DNA of 64,000 bases, from positions 16,802,001-16,866,000 of the forward strand of contig OZ316896.1 of the NCBI GenBank assembly GCA_973895155.1. The letters are read 5' to 3'. The stretch is from Marsupella aquatica. Lineage: Eukaryota; Marchantiophyta. Shown piece by piece: positions 12,101 to 23,482 of the stretch. The position numbers were made by a program, and so were the translations under genes. Under the pieces are notes generated by a model. That model was not told the DNA's origin. It saw nothing but the letters and a program-made list of their open reading frames with translations, and searched no databases. Each line of letters begins with the position of its first letter. Within the stretch, counting starts at the first letter, position 1.

Positions 12101-15100
12101 TCTTGATGGAGGACCGTCCACAGAGAGGAAGAAGATTACCTTTTGGAACCATGGTACATGTATATGCTCAGATTTGCTGCCAGCTTGCTCTTCACCTCGT
12201 TAGCCCATTGCCCAACAATCGAAACCGGGCACACAACTACAACCAGTCCAACCGTAGTCTAAGAGTGAGCAGCACTAGCAAGAACAACATACCACGTGGC
12301 TGTTGAACAAGTTTCACAGATTTTCCACAAAGTTCACGTAACTTCATGACCCTTCCCGGATGAAACTTGATCCTCATAGTGTGATAAGAACTTCGTGGAT
12401 AAGTTCAATTGCTGACAAGGGTCTAGACACCAGCGCAGGTCTCATAGTAGGGATACAGTATTGTATAGAATTGAATGGACCTTGAAGTCCACGGATCCCT
12501 AAATCAAGGAGTGCTCATTTTAAACATTAGATCAAAATGCCAACCAAGTAGAGAGCACCAACTCACGTTCCATAGAAACAGTAAAGCTGAAGCACGATAT
12601 TTTCGGATTTGATACGCGGATTGAAGAGAAGTGCGGACTTGTTACAATGCAGATTTCGGCGTGGAATGCTGTAGAGAATCTATTTGTGAGCGAAGGGGGT
12701 CTTTATTTGCTAAACTGTTACAATGGAGTATGTGCAGCAGATGTCAAATATCCAATCAGTCAGAGCGATACCTACCAAGAGTGCCCTTAGAAGACCCAGC
12801 AGGACATTTGTCCAGGGGACAAGGATTTGCAAGGATGAGTGCCAAAATCTGCAGGCAAGAATTAACTCTTAGTGTATAGTTACAATGAAAGTACGCAACC
12901 AGAATGAAACTGAGATTGTGATAGGATACTTGACCGCGTCATAGCAGTGACAAGACTGTAGCTTTAGATAAGGTCGAGCAAGTTAAACTCACCTCAATCG
13001 TTTTCCCGAGTCCCATTTCTTCGCAAAGGAATCCCCCCCGAACGGTGCCAGCCTCTTTGGTTTCAATTAGGTGTCCAAGAGTGGATGAGTACATCAATGA
13101 GTGACCTGAAGCTGTTGTGGGTAGACGAGTATAGTTTATACTAAGAAGGCCTCCATCTCTATGCTCTGCATCAAGCATAAATTGGAGGGATTGCCTTTGG
13201 TAGGGTCTCAGAGGAACTGAGAGGCCAGTAGGTTGGGGTGCTTCACTATACGCATTGCTCTCTAGATCCCTCAATAAGCCAGGAACGGAGGTCCAGTCAT
13301 CACAAGTTTCTGCCCACTTACGCATTTCATCCACTTGTACTAAATAGCTCCGAAGTTCAACCTCTTCGGGAAAGACCTCTTTCAAGAGCTCTTTAAGAAA
13401 AAAAAGCTCCTCGCCTCTAGTTTTCTTAAGAAAAACTCGGATATTGGCAGTTCCCAGGTTTCTATTTTCAGGCTCTGGTTTGATTCCCATGATCACTTGC
13501 AGCTGGCCTTGTGCTTCGTTTATCCTGTTTTACAAGACATTGTATCAGTATTGGATGTAAGAATTCCTGTGTATTTTAAATTGGATTAATAGATAGGGCT
13601 ACATCAGATCAAGATTCAAACCATATCAGAACCAAATATTTGTCAATAAATGCCAGGGATTACATCAATTCACAGAGTAGAGCCTGACGCTGTAGATATG
13701 TATTTCCATCTTCTACAAGTTCCACCAGCTCCAGTTCAGCTCCTTTGCCTTCTCCTACTGCAAGCAATAGACGGGTTTTTACTCAAAGAATGTATGTGCC
13801 GACTGTGATCAATATGCTCTCAGTACATGGTAAAAGTAAATTTGTTAACAATCAATCACGGCAGACCGTTGCCAACGGTCAGAATGACCTTATCTGGAAA
13901 TTAGATCCAAGTTCATGAACTATACATCTTGGATTGAAGGCTGGTGGTACATTTGTCTGAATAACCGTGGCTATTTCAAGTAAGTCTGAAGTCTTCTTGA
14001 CAGTCATTTAATATAACGATTCAAATCTGTTGCTGCCTGCGTTTCACAATTTTGTTCTTAGGTTAGCAGACAAGCCTCTGAATGTCGGTCAGTAGCTGAT
14101 TCATCAAGCACTAGTTAGTCAAGCTCCTGTGGCTTACTGTTGTTTTTCGCGTGTGAGGGTAAGTTCAGGCCGGAACAGCTTCATTTCTCCACAAGCCTTT
14201 GTACTTACACTAAAGTGTTTTAAAGAAACGAGGAATTTGGCTGGAGATTCAGGCCTTGCATTTCTGATGCTGAGTAACATAGACCTCTAATCTGAACATG
14301 TATATGCTCATTGCAAGAAATAGAGGACCTATCCGGTCTTGTCGTTCCATCTGTATATGAAAGAACCCCTTCACTAAAATATAAATTGGATTATTGCAGC
14401 TAGCGTCAAGGGAGATCAGTATATTGTGTTTCTCGGTGGCTTTTGGAGTAGATTTAGACTGGACCTAATCTTCTCCTCCAATTTTTTCAGAGTTTTGACC
14501 GAAATTCAGTTGCAACGCTTAACCAAACCTGTTTTCAGAGACTGCGGGACAGACCTAAAAACTACGTATAAGATCTTGTAGACTCGGTATAGAAAGAGGA
14601 AATTCCAGAAAGATGGTAGGGCCAGACTGCATATCCATGAAACGAAGCAGAGATGTCAACACTGCCTACAAGCAGAAATCAATGGTGAGAATCAATTCCA
14701 TTTTCACAATGGAAAACATTCTTTGGACTCTTCTTCACCTATGCCTCCCCCACCCCCACGCCCCCCCCCCCCACCTCTCAACCACCAGCCTCTGGTTCAA
14801 ACAGTAGCTGATATTCTTGCTAATAGCAATCAGGCACTTCTTCTTAACTTTGCCCCAACACTTCGAAGAGAGTCCAAGCTTGATACTAGATAAAGTCAAA
14901 GACTGTCCTATTCCTGAACTGCAAGTCATCCTTTCCCACATCACTGCCGCATAGTGATTTCTAGCTCGGGTCCAAGAAACCGTACACTAAAACGCTGTTC
15001 ATTTATTCTTTCTCTCCAGATCACTTACCAAGTCCTTGACAGCAAACAATCTATGCTAATCATTCGTCGTACATAATATGAGAACAGGCGAGGACGGAGC

Positions 15101-15883
15101 CTTTTCTTGTGAAAATTTGATCATTTGATTAGTTCGTGCAACGCGTCACCATGCGGCTAAAAAATCAACTTAGACAGCCGAAAATGCTTGGTTCATGAAA
15201 GGACCTTTAAAAGATAGCTCGGAATCCATCTTACAAATATGGGAGAAGATGTCCAAGGAAAACTTGTCAAAACTTTGAATAATGTCCTCCATATTTTTCC
15301 CAGATTGCCGCAATCTCACTGGAATGCGCACAGTTCCGAGTTCAAACCACCTGGCATCAGATACCACCATCCGTGTAAGAGATTTATTAGCAAAATATTT
15401 TTGCCCTCTTTAACATTAGAGTAAACCTCTTGCTATCATATATCATTTTATGGCAAACGAAGTAATAAGTATTGCGTCGTAGATTAGGAGGAAACCTTAC
15501 TGGCAATCTGCTGAGGGATCAGTGCGCGGTCTATTGGAAATGAGAACAATTGACGATGTTGGGCTGCAAGATGGATAGCATCCTGTATCTGGAGACTCTT
15601 CATGGAGTAGCTTATTATGACTAAGATTTCTGAGAGAACTATTGAGAGTAAGGGGATAAAATGAGGGGCCATAAAGGCCATGTGAGAAACCACTCATTGA
15701 ACTTGGGCGTACGGAAATAGCCAACTGCAAGCCTTGATGGTCAGTGGCTTCCTTTTGGGTTCCCAACACCTCCTGTTTGGCCCCGTACCAACTCGAAGTG
15801 GAAGCATTGCAGTGATCAGAGATATTCAATCCAGTACCCCAGAAAGAGCAGGGTGCCAACTCTTCACACGAGTAACACCAGCA
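6159..15883 (-). CDS. SNF2/Rad5-type ATPase with RING finger inserted between helicase lobes
   Basis: A nuclear Swi2/Snf2-family DNA translocase; the inserted RING suggests E3 ubiquitin ligase activity, as in Rad5/HLTF/SHPRH-like proteins. C-terminal exons, all in phase: 13757-13664, 13524-12993, 12848-12776, 12236-12140, 11924-11888, 11239-11099, 10723-10610, 10314-10192, 9940-9711, 9285-9091, 8545-8272, 8123-7986, 7768-7685, 7468-7445, 6951-6887, 6267-6159; they encode ~775 residues. Motifs in order: [13 protein letters not shown] (motif I), [12 protein letters not shown] (Ia), VVLDESH (II), CCTGTPI (III), C3HC4 RING from CGIC to CPIC, VLIFSQF (IV), [14 protein letters not shown] (V), [11 protein letters not shown] (VI), then [12 protein letters not shown] near the end. 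Three upstream exons, 15883-15713 (Cys-rich, CWCYSC), 15588-15501 and 15405-15235, splice in phase with one another. Their link to 13757 is unresolved, perhaps through an exon starting at 14943. The true N-terminus may be the exon ending near 17234. Confidence 0.88.
11385..11840 (+). pseudogene. rpoB: Plastid rpoB fragment inserted in an intron (NUPT)
   Basis: The plus-strand frame over 11301-11861 is open for 186 codons. From ~11500 it reads like the plastid RNA polymerase beta subunit, with [26 protein letters not shown] and [10 protein letters not shown] in the order known from plant rpoB. A full rpoB is over 1000 codons, so this is an internal piece. It lies inside the 648-nt intron 11240-11887 of the minus-strand SNF2 gene and is antisense to it. 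Left and right boundaries are approximate; the sequence before ~11385 is GC-rich and does not look plastid. The absence of stops or frameshifts suggests a fairly recent transfer, but it cannot make a functional polymerase subunit. Confidence 0.8.
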
Positions 15884-16522
15884 CTGATATACACAATGCA
15901 CATACAATGCATGGAACAGTTAATGTCACGTTGCCACTTGGACTTGAGAGATAATGTAATGCGACAACTGCAAAGGCCAGGAGGAACAAATCTATTCAAC
16001 TCTGCCACACTGGCCATGGTAGATCCGTACTTACTCAGACCCAGCCAAGAATTAAAGAAAGCCAAAGTATGGAGTAGTCAATGACAAAAAGGAGCAAAGT
16101 AAATGAGCATTCAATGTTATCTCCTGCAGGAAATAAGCGCGCATCTTATTCTCGAAGTTTGAATACAGTGATTTTCGTTCATTGCTCAGCCCTATGCAGA
16201 TAACAGAAATCCACAGTCCATTTAGATGCAGAGATTATAGCTAGGAAGAGATCATCCATGATCTTGTGAAGAGAGCTTCCCCTGTATATCTTCCTTCTTT
16301 CAAGACTCGACTGCGGTGGCAGACTAGACGAAACTCGAATGCTCAAATGCTTGAAGAGAGAACAGGCTGAGAACTAAAGCGTAGATCAAAAGAAACAAGA
16401 TCCTCCTTCGAAACAAAACTGAACAATGTACCATCTTGAAACGTTATCATTAACATAAGTTGAGACAGTTGCTCCTACTTGTATGTAAAGTCGAGGAAAA
16501 ATAACTGAAAACCTGAAGGGAA

Positions 16523-16720
16523 GTCGAGCGATCAAAAGCGACTCAGAATTAATAGACGAGAATGTTCAGACAGCTAAGAGATTCTTGCCGAAATGTAATA
16601 TAATTGCAGACACGAAAAAACGGAGTCGAGCGATCAAAAGCGACGCAGAATAAATACAACAGAATGTTCAGACAGCTGAGGGATTCTTGCCGAAAAATAA
16701 TTGCAGACACTACAAAACGG
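16523..16720. repeat. Tandem duplication, 102-bp period
   Basis: Two copies start at 16523 and 16625, each beginning GTCGAGCGATCAAAAGCGAC and sharing GAATGTTCAGACAGCT and GATTCTTGCCGAAA. It lies in the N-terminal, intron-rich part of the SNF2 locus, or just upstream of it. Confidence 0.85.
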
Positions 16721-17233
16721 AGTTACTGCACAAAGTTCAAAGGTCAAAGTTCACGGAAGGCCCATAATGCGACTTCCAGCAAAGATTTGTAAAGCGAGAA
16801 GACAACGGTACGAAACGCTGTGAAAAAATGTATGTCCTTTATTATTTGTGCTGCCCAAAAGAACCTTAATTGTGCAGGGAACAGGTTAATATTCTATACT
16901 CCAGAACCATACCAGGCTATGCCATTGAGAGCGCATACACTAGAATATTCGAACTGTCAAAGATTTCATATGCGGCATACTCACCTGACTTTATATCAGG
17001 AGCATGCTGTGGGACTATCAATGAATCAGCCCCATCAAAATTTAATTAAAGCTGATTCTCTGCAAAGAATATTGATTTATACATGTTTAATAGGTGGAGC
17101 GAAATTTAGTGATAAGATCCTTGTGCAGAAGAATTTTGGAAGAGCAGATAGACATCTGCATCGTGTCTATATTTGAGGGTCTAGCTGGAGAGTGCGACGA
17201 GCAAGTAACAGAAACCTAGGATAATGCAATACC

Positions 17234-17628
17234 TTGTTACAATGTGCAGTGTTTGATAAGCAAGGAGGAGGAATAAATGGGAACACCGCACAAACGTGCC
17301 GTGGATGAGGGGAATCACGCGAAAGGAGATTTCCATTCGTCGTATCGGCCGTAGCATTGCTCATGCTGCTGCAGTTCCCGAGCACTGTATCACACAAACT
17401 GCCGAAGACGTTCCAGGAGACATTGTTCTTGCGTTCTTGAGGACCATTATCGTTTTGTTCGGCTGCTTCTGCTTCTGGTGGAACCCCTGCTGACTGTCCA
17501 GAATTGGTAGTTGAGGGTTGAATTAGCTTTGGCCGTTTCTGATCCTGGCGAGAGCACCTGTCGGACCCGTTCAATCCGTCGAACGACACTGACGTCTCAG
17601 GTAGCTGTTTTCTCCAATGAGAAGACAT
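17234..17628 (-). CDS. Putative first coding exon of the SNF2/RING gene
   Basis: An open frame from the ATG at 17628 encodes a hydrophilic, low-complexity N-terminus (MSSHWRKQLPETSVSFDG, then Gln/Pro/Asn/Ser-rich). A possible splice donor (CAAG|GTATTG on the minus strand) closes it at 17234. It sits on the same strand as the SNF2 exons and about 1.3 kb upstream of the first exon I could phase (15883). Composition fits a disordered N-terminal tail, but I found no motif and could not join it in phase. It could be a separate small gene or a non-coding open frame. Confidence 0.4.
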
Positions 17629-17632
17629 ATCT

Positions 17633-17781
17633 TGTTCTTCTTACGATAGTAACATAACAAGAATCTTTCGAGAGGCTTAATCTCTACTTCATCTCCGTCG
17701 ACGTATCTTCTTCTTCTTACGATAATAACATGACACTAATCTTCCGCGAGATTTAGTCTCTATTTCATCTCCGTCTGACGC
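17633..17781. repeat. Short tandem duplication near the presumed SNF2 promoter
   Basis: Two ~74-bp copies share CTTCTTACGATA.TAACAT, AATCTT and TCTCTA.TTCATCTCCGTC. The first begins just upstream of the putative start codon at 17628 on the minus strand, so the pair would lie in the 5' UTR or core promoter. Confidence 0.75.
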
Positions 17782-17902
17782 CCAGCGTTGCTCCGATGCG
17801 AGCTCATCTCTTGCATGTAGAACTCTGCTCGCTCACAATTGCTGCAAGCACTGGAATTCGAATCTTCTGTTATCATTCGGATAGCCTACAAATGTTTCTG
17901 TG

Positions 17903-18421
17903 TCACTCAGCTTCATAAGTCACTTGCTGATGATGAGAAGTTACTGAGACTTCTCTTCCAGGACGAGATGTAGCTTCGCCACCGTCGTCACAACCAGACG
18001 ACGTTAAGACAGAGAGGTACTGGACGTTCTTTGGGCCGACAGCGTCTAACTGACTTGCAAGAGCATCGGCCTGTGCAAGAACTAATTCTGCACGCAATGC
18101 TGCTGCCTCCTCAATTGATGCCCTGCGCACATAGCGAGACACGGAGCTGGGAGACGAGAGAACTGTTGAGCTCGAGAGAGAGAAGAGCAAGGAGAGGAGA
18201 GGAGAGAAGAGAAGAGAAGCGTCTAACTGACTTGCAAGAGCATCGGCCTGTGAAAGAACTAATTCTGCACGCAATGCTGCTGCCTCCTCAATTGATGCCT
18301 CGCGCACATAGCTAGCCACGGAGCTGGGAGACGAGAGAACTGTTGAGCTCGAGAGAGGAGAGAAGAGAAGAGAAGAGAAGAGGAGACGAAAACCGTTGCA
18401 AAACAACAAAGATACACTCAA
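17903..18421 (-). CDS. Unidentified 172-codon ORF containing an in-frame internal duplication
   Basis: A minus-strand frame of 172 codons with a hydrophobic start (MSVSLLFCNGFRLLF). It then has two near-identical segments with the helical sequence EEAAALRAELVL.QADALASQLDA, and a polar tail ending in HHQQVTYEAE. The duplication period (177 bp = 59 codons) preserves the frame, and the repeated helical part shows few changes, so a coding function is plausible. The Ser/Leu-rich linkers come from a GAGA/TCTC-rich microsatellite, and possible splice acceptors precede both helical segments. The helical parts may instead be duplicated exons of one spliced gene. I do not recognise the family. Confidence 0.35.
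   Translation of the reverse strand: MSVSLLFCNGFRLLFSSLLFSPLSSSTVLSSPSSVASYVREASIEEAAALRAELVLSQADALASQLDASLLFSPLLSLLFSLSSSTVLSSPSSVSRYVRRASIEEAAALRAELVLAQADALASQLDAVGPKNVQYLSVLTSSGCDDGGEATSRPGREVSVTSHHQQVTYEAE
18042..18385. repeat. 177-bp tandem duplication with GA-rich tail
   Basis: Unit 1 begins at 18042 and unit 2 at 18219, both with GCGTCTAACTGACTTGCAAG. Both end in (GAGAA)n-type microsatellite of different lengths. The copies differ at only a handful of bases outside the microsatellite. Confidence 0.92.
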
Positions 18422-18454
18422 ACACTCACTCCTTTTCTTTCCCCTGCGTACGGA

Positions 18455-19760
18455 AAGACGTTACTGCTCAAAATGTATTTATTCCTCGTGGTTTTGCTAA
18501 AGGTTCTATACTCAGGTGTTGTTGAAGCGCCACTGGCCATATAAAAGGGGGAAGTGTCCAAGCCTTCTCCCTTTTTCACTTTACTAGCATTCTTCTCCTC
18601 TCCCCCGTTCCATATTGCTACACAAATTCGGTAAATTATACTATTTATGGTGAAATGCTATTAAACCACCACTAGCCATATAGCCATATTAAAGGGGGAA
18701 GTGTACAAGCCTGCCTTGCTAAAGGTTCCATACTGAGGTTCTGTAAAACTGCCACCAGCCATAATTATAGCCATATAAAAGGGGGAAGTGTCCAAGCCTT
18801 TTTCATTTTTCACTTGTCCTCAGCATTCTTCTCCTCTCCAGTTCCATATTGCTCCAAAAATTCAGGAAATGATACTGTTTATGGTGAAAGTGGTTTCTTT
18901 GTCATGGCTAGTGGTGGTTTAAGAGTATCTGGAGCAGTTTAGGGGTCAATGATTACTAAACTCAAAATGTAGCCCACTTTCCTCTCATTCTTGGGTTAAT
19001 GATTTCTAAACTCAGAACGTAGCCCACTTTCCTCTCATTCTTTTCTCGCCCTTTCTAAACTCAAAATGTCACCCATCATTTGGAGTCCTCAAAATAACAA
19101 AAGCCCTAGTATTGAATTTAGTCGAGACATTACTGCTCAAAATGTTTTTTCCTCAAGGCCTTGTTAAAGGTTCCATACTGAGGTATACTGAGTCTTAGAA
19201 ATAACAAAAGCCCTAGTATTGAATTTAGTCGGGACATTACTGCTCAAAATGTTTTTTCCTCGAGGCCTTGCTAAAGGTTCCATACTGAGGTGCTAAGAGC
19301 ATCACCAGGAGTTTAGGGGTCAATTCCTTCTAAACTCAAAATGTAACCCATCATTTGGAGGCCTAGGAATAACAAAAGCCCTTGTACTGAATTTAGTCAC
19401 CAGCCATTTCCCCATTTAGTTGACCTCTATCCCTCCAAAATGATGTGGTGTCATAACCAGGTTCAAAATCTCAAGCATATTTAGAATCTTGTGACATGTG
19501 GTGGAATTTCTGACTAGATGGGAATAGAGATCAGGATCGAGGTCTCTCTCCTTGCTGCCATTTCTACCAAATATGGAAGTGGGGGGTTGTGAAAATGGAG
19601 GCTGGCTGCCATTTATTTAAGGATAGCCAGGGGCCATAGCTGGGAAGCCATCCCTCTGAAATCAACCCCTATATGCTCTTTTTTGAGGTTAGAGATGCAA
19701 TGGACCCTCTAGCTGACCCTACCGCTGGAGTTGCACTAAAGGTTCCATACTGAGTTGGTG
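18455..19760. repeat. Mosaic of intermixed dispersed/tandem repeats
   Basis: Several repeat units are shuffled here. (a) A ~130-bp block with AAAGGGGGAAGTGT.CAAGCC, CAGCATTCTTCTCCTCTCC and TTTATGGTGAAA occurs at ~18535-18660 and ~18775-18895. (b) A block with ACATTACTGCTCAAAATGTT, then TAAAGGTTCCATACTGAGGT, occurs at ~18461, ~19127 and ~19232, with the second half alone near 18716 and 19736. (c) TCTAAACTCAAAATGTA.CCCA recurs near 18955, 19006, 19054 and 19330. No coding frame is evident. Confidence 0.75.
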
Positions 19761-19807
19761 TTGATGAGCCCTAGAACATTGGCATTTGTATTGATATGTT
19801 CAGCTTT

Positions 19808-20100
19808 TAACTACATTGGGAGGTGAGGTTCACTTCTACCAAGGAGCCATATTTTGGAAGGTGAGATGTAGTATATTGGCAGTAGTTTTGGTAATAGTTC
19901 ATAACTACATTGTAAGGTGAGGTTCCCTTCAACCAAGCGACCATATTTGGGAAGGTCAGATTTAGTACATTGGCACTCTTTTTGGTAACAGTTTATAACT
20001 AGGTTGTGAGGTGAAGTCCTTTGACCAAGGAGCCATTTTTTGGAAGGTGAGATTTGGACATTGGCACTCTTAATTTTTGGTAACAGTTTATAACTACCCC
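19808..20100. repeat. Tandem repeat, 94-bp period, three copies
   Basis: Copies begin at 19808, 19902 and 19996, with a fourth start near 20090. Shared blocks are TAACTACATTG.GAGGTGA, ACCAAG.GACCATATTTGGAAGGT-type and ACATTGGCA.T..TTTGGTAA. Non-coding. Confidence 0.85.
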
Positions 20101-20167
20101 AACTAAAATTGCCGGGAATTATAATATTGCCACTATTGTTTTAGTATTTAGAATAGAGAAAGGAATC

Positions 20168-20338
20168 ATAATACTGCCACTATGTTTTCTAAGTATTCAT
20201 AATGGAGCCACTGTTTTTGTAACTATATGGTTACCTTGGTGAACTTGTTTTCCACATAACCTTGTTTGTTGTATTGTATCCACATTGTAAGACTGTGGCA
20301 GTATTATAAATACTAAGAAAACAGTGGGAGTATTGTAA
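20168..20338. mobile_element. MITE-like inverted-repeat element
   Basis: Arms at 20168-20203 and 20303-20338 are imperfect inverted repeats (ATAATACTGCCACTATGTTT against a right arm ending in GTGGGAGTATTGT), with ~100 bp between them. A partial direct copy of the left arm lies just upstream near 20120-20160. The size and structure fit a miniature non-autonomous element or a snap-back repeat. I could not identify a target-site duplication. Confidence 0.4.
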
Positions 20339-20780
20339 TACCAGATAACTTGACCAGTGAGTGCATGGTTCTTCGGAGCGGCTATCACGATCAGTAGGAC
20401 CTCTTGGAATCAGAGAAGGATGCTCATCATCAGAAATTCAGCAACAGGAGTTTGCTGAGAAAGTCATCTGATGTAAATTTTCAGGGCTTTAACATCATTC
20501 TTTTGAATTATGCATTGGATGAATACGGGATTGAACTGTCAAACAACGATTGAGCAACCTGGGGTGATAATTCCATTATGCTCAACAAAATGTGTACGAG
20601 ATTGTCAGGATGGTAGACAGTGATTGAGTCATGACTGAAGGTAATAAAACATGTAATCCCACCGTATAATTAGTAAAGCATATGGATTGTCACTTTAGAG
20701 TTCCTTCTATGAGGCAAAGGTCACCTAATCGATCCTGGACCAAATATAACTAGTCAAAAATGTTACCATTCTTCAGTTCA

Positions 20781-20826
20781 AGATGTAGCTGCTCATGAAC
20801 TTGAGATGTAGCTGCTCATGAACTTG
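20781..20826. repeat. 23-bp perfect tandem duplication
   Basis: AGATGTAGCTGCTCATGAAC followed by TTG is present twice without change at 20781-20803 and 20804-20826. Confidence 0.95.
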
Positions 20827-23270
20827 AAACCACGTTTACAACAACAAAAAGCTGTTTTGCTTTGCTCTTAAATTTCAAAACAAAATAAATGATGCAATTT
20901 TTTGTGTATGGTAAGATTGAGTAAGTTGCCAGTAGTTCCGGTCGTATAGTGTTTACCTGCAAAAATTCTTTGCGTTTAGGCCAAATACTTAAAAAGTTGT
21001 TTGTTGAGTTACCATTCTTTTCAGTTTGACATGCCCAAGCTTTCCTCATAACTAGATGGCTCTTTATAGTTTAAGTAGCCTGAATGGAACGAAAGGACCA
21101 TACCAAAAGGAACAAGCAAAGTACAATGAGGGGAAATAGATCCAAAGTGGACAGCCTGAATGCGCTTTGGTCATAGATATTAGTGAGTATCAATCATGGC
21201 AGTAGGTGAATGAGATTTAGTACATTGACATCCTTGTCAAATTGCCACTCTTTTCAGTTTAGCATGCCCAAGCCACATGCTCAAGTGAAGTCTCCACAAT
21301 ATGACTCTGGGGGCACTACCGTCTTCCTGCAAACACAGCGCCCCAACGTTATGTTCAAAAATGGAAATTTTTGGGTCCCTCGACTCAAACACAACATCTT
21401 TTTAACACAATGCCTGGGCATTGTGTTTGGAAATTGGAGTGGTGTTGGAGTTGGAATCTGTGGTTGAATATTGACCCTAAACTATTTTACATTGAGCACA
21501 ATTAAACGGTCATGGTTTAAAAATTCATGAATCATATGACAATGTCAACACTCAAACACCCCATCAGACACAAAAGTCAATATTCAAACCCAATGCCCAT
21601 TTTTTGAACACAGCGCCCTTCAAGTACAAAAAATGAAAACGCATATATAGTCAAAAGTCAGATACAACGCCTGGGCACACTATTCAAATAGAGCGCCCCA
21701 AGGTCCATTATTCGAACACAAGGCCATGTCGCTGTGTTCATGGAAAGCCAATCATATTGCCATGATTGATTCTCACCACCTATTTATGACAAAGTTCAAG
21801 CATTCAGGCTCGTTTAACTAACATCACCTAGTTTACTCACACTCATAATTAGATGACTCTATTTAGTTAACTAGCTTCAATGCCTGAGACTTGGGCATAA
21901 ATAAATGGTGAAAACCAATCATGGCAATACCTGTCCCCACATAGTCAAAAACACACTTGGGATCTAGTACACCAATAATCCATGGCCTCAAATCCATGAT
22001 CTCTTCAAAGGCTAGCTGCAGTAGCACCCTTGGCCAAATGGCCTCAGGGATTACTGCCCTAGCCCCCTCCTAACCCCGTCATGATCATGGCTTATTTTAC
22101 AGCTCTATCCCACAGATACCTCACAGTTCCCCCATTGCCATAAGTTACTCGTCACCTGACCTTACTTGGCCCCACCAAGCACAAATGTGGCAATAATTTT
22201 ATGGTGGACTCAGCAAGCTGGGTGAAATGGGGACCCTCATTTGTAAAACTTGATGTTTTGTTTGCAACATATGTTGACCTTCACATTCAAGCATTATGCT
22301 TTATAACATGTATAATGTAGTCAGGCCTATCTTTGTAGCCCCTTGTGGCATCCACCCATTGATTATGTCTTATCACATGTGCTATATCATCATGGTACCC
22401 TCTATTTCTTTGAGTCACCAGGTATTTGTCAGTGTGGACAGACCAACAAATGGTATGAACTAGTATGTGTATTATGGCCCTCACTAGCTCACTTGTGCAT
22501 CATGAGTCTGTTTTGTACAGTCCTGTAATAATGCCACCCAGTTAGTGGAAATAATAACTAAAAGTTGGGCTCACTGACCAAATACTCTAAGGTACTTGTG
22601 AGACCTCTAGACAAATAACTCATAGTGACCCTCCTATATCCTCAAGAGCTTTTAAATGCTTTTCAGTGTGATACTCAATAAGGCTGTAGTTCTTTTGCTG
22701 TTTGTAAGGGACTCTCAGCCTTTGGGTCTTTTGATCTTCCAACTGAGGTTTCTCCCTTGTGTTGTCCCATTTATTGGGTCTCCTACCTCTAGATCATGTC
22801 TCCTTGTTTGGCATTTTCCTTTTTGTTCTTGGCAGTGCGTAACATATATCATGTCATATTAATATATCTAATTATATTATAGTGACCCAAACTTGCTTCT
22901 TTATGACCTACTGTCTAGAGTGAAACCTTCCTTTTTTGTTCCTAAGGGTTTGATACGTGTTTCATTATTTAGATCTAATGTAATTGTGATCTGAAGCTAC
23001 TCTTCTAGACCTACAATCTAGAGTGAAGTCTCAAGACCATGACTGTGGGGTGTAACTAAAGTTGAGGATGTGGCTGGAAAACAGGGATTGGGGTAGGGTG
23101 AGTCTATGACAATGACACATCTTGTGAGGAGTCACTGCAAACTAAATGAACCACATTGGGTGAAATGGGCAACGGGATTGAATGTCTTAACCTTTATTTA
23201 CATTATAATACAGTTCTGTTTACAGGGCATTGTGTGCCATGATGCCCCCCCCCCCAAAAGGAAAGTTTTG
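20827..23270. other. Intergenic repeat-derived DNA
   Basis: No supported gene. The stretch contains one copy of a dispersed repeat (listed separately at 21309-21480) followed by degraded echoes of the same phrases to about 21730 (AACACAGCGCCC, GCCTGGGCA). The rest is AT-rich unique sequence with a C9 tract near 23247. Confidence 0.4.
21309..21480. repeat. Dispersed repeat copy 1 (partner at ~35625)
   Basis: Shares an ordered set of blocks with 35625-35795: CACTACCGTCT, CAAACACAGCGCC, TTTTGGGTCC, CAACACAACATCT..TTAACA and GAGCATTGTG/GGGCATTGTG followed by a GTGTTG-rich end. The two copies are well diverged, so this is an old repeat family, class unknown. Confidence 0.65.
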
Positions 23271-23272
23271 GC

Positions 23273-23460
23273 TTGAGTTTTGAGGGGCTATTATTGCCCA
23301 TACCAAGACAGCACTTTTGTTGTGGCGTCATGAATGGGAAGATATATGTATTTGGTGGTATTTCTGTTGCCGTTGGCATTCCTATTTGTGCTGTGGAGGT
23401 GTATGATCTCAAGTCAAATGTTTGGTTTCTAATAAAGCCATGGAATCTAGGCATAATAAC
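23273..23460 (+). pseudogene. Kelch-repeat fragment
   Basis: The frame from 23273 encodes a recognisable single kelch blade: an R-H turn, NGKIYVFGG, then VEVYDLKSNVW. Kelch proteins normally carry four to seven blades. I see no second blade, F-box or BTB domain nearby, and the frame ends at 23482. It is best read as a captured or decayed piece of a kelch gene. It could also be one exon of a gene whose other exons I failed to see. Confidence 0.55.
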
Positions 23461-23482
23461 AGTCTGGGCAAAGGGTTACTAG

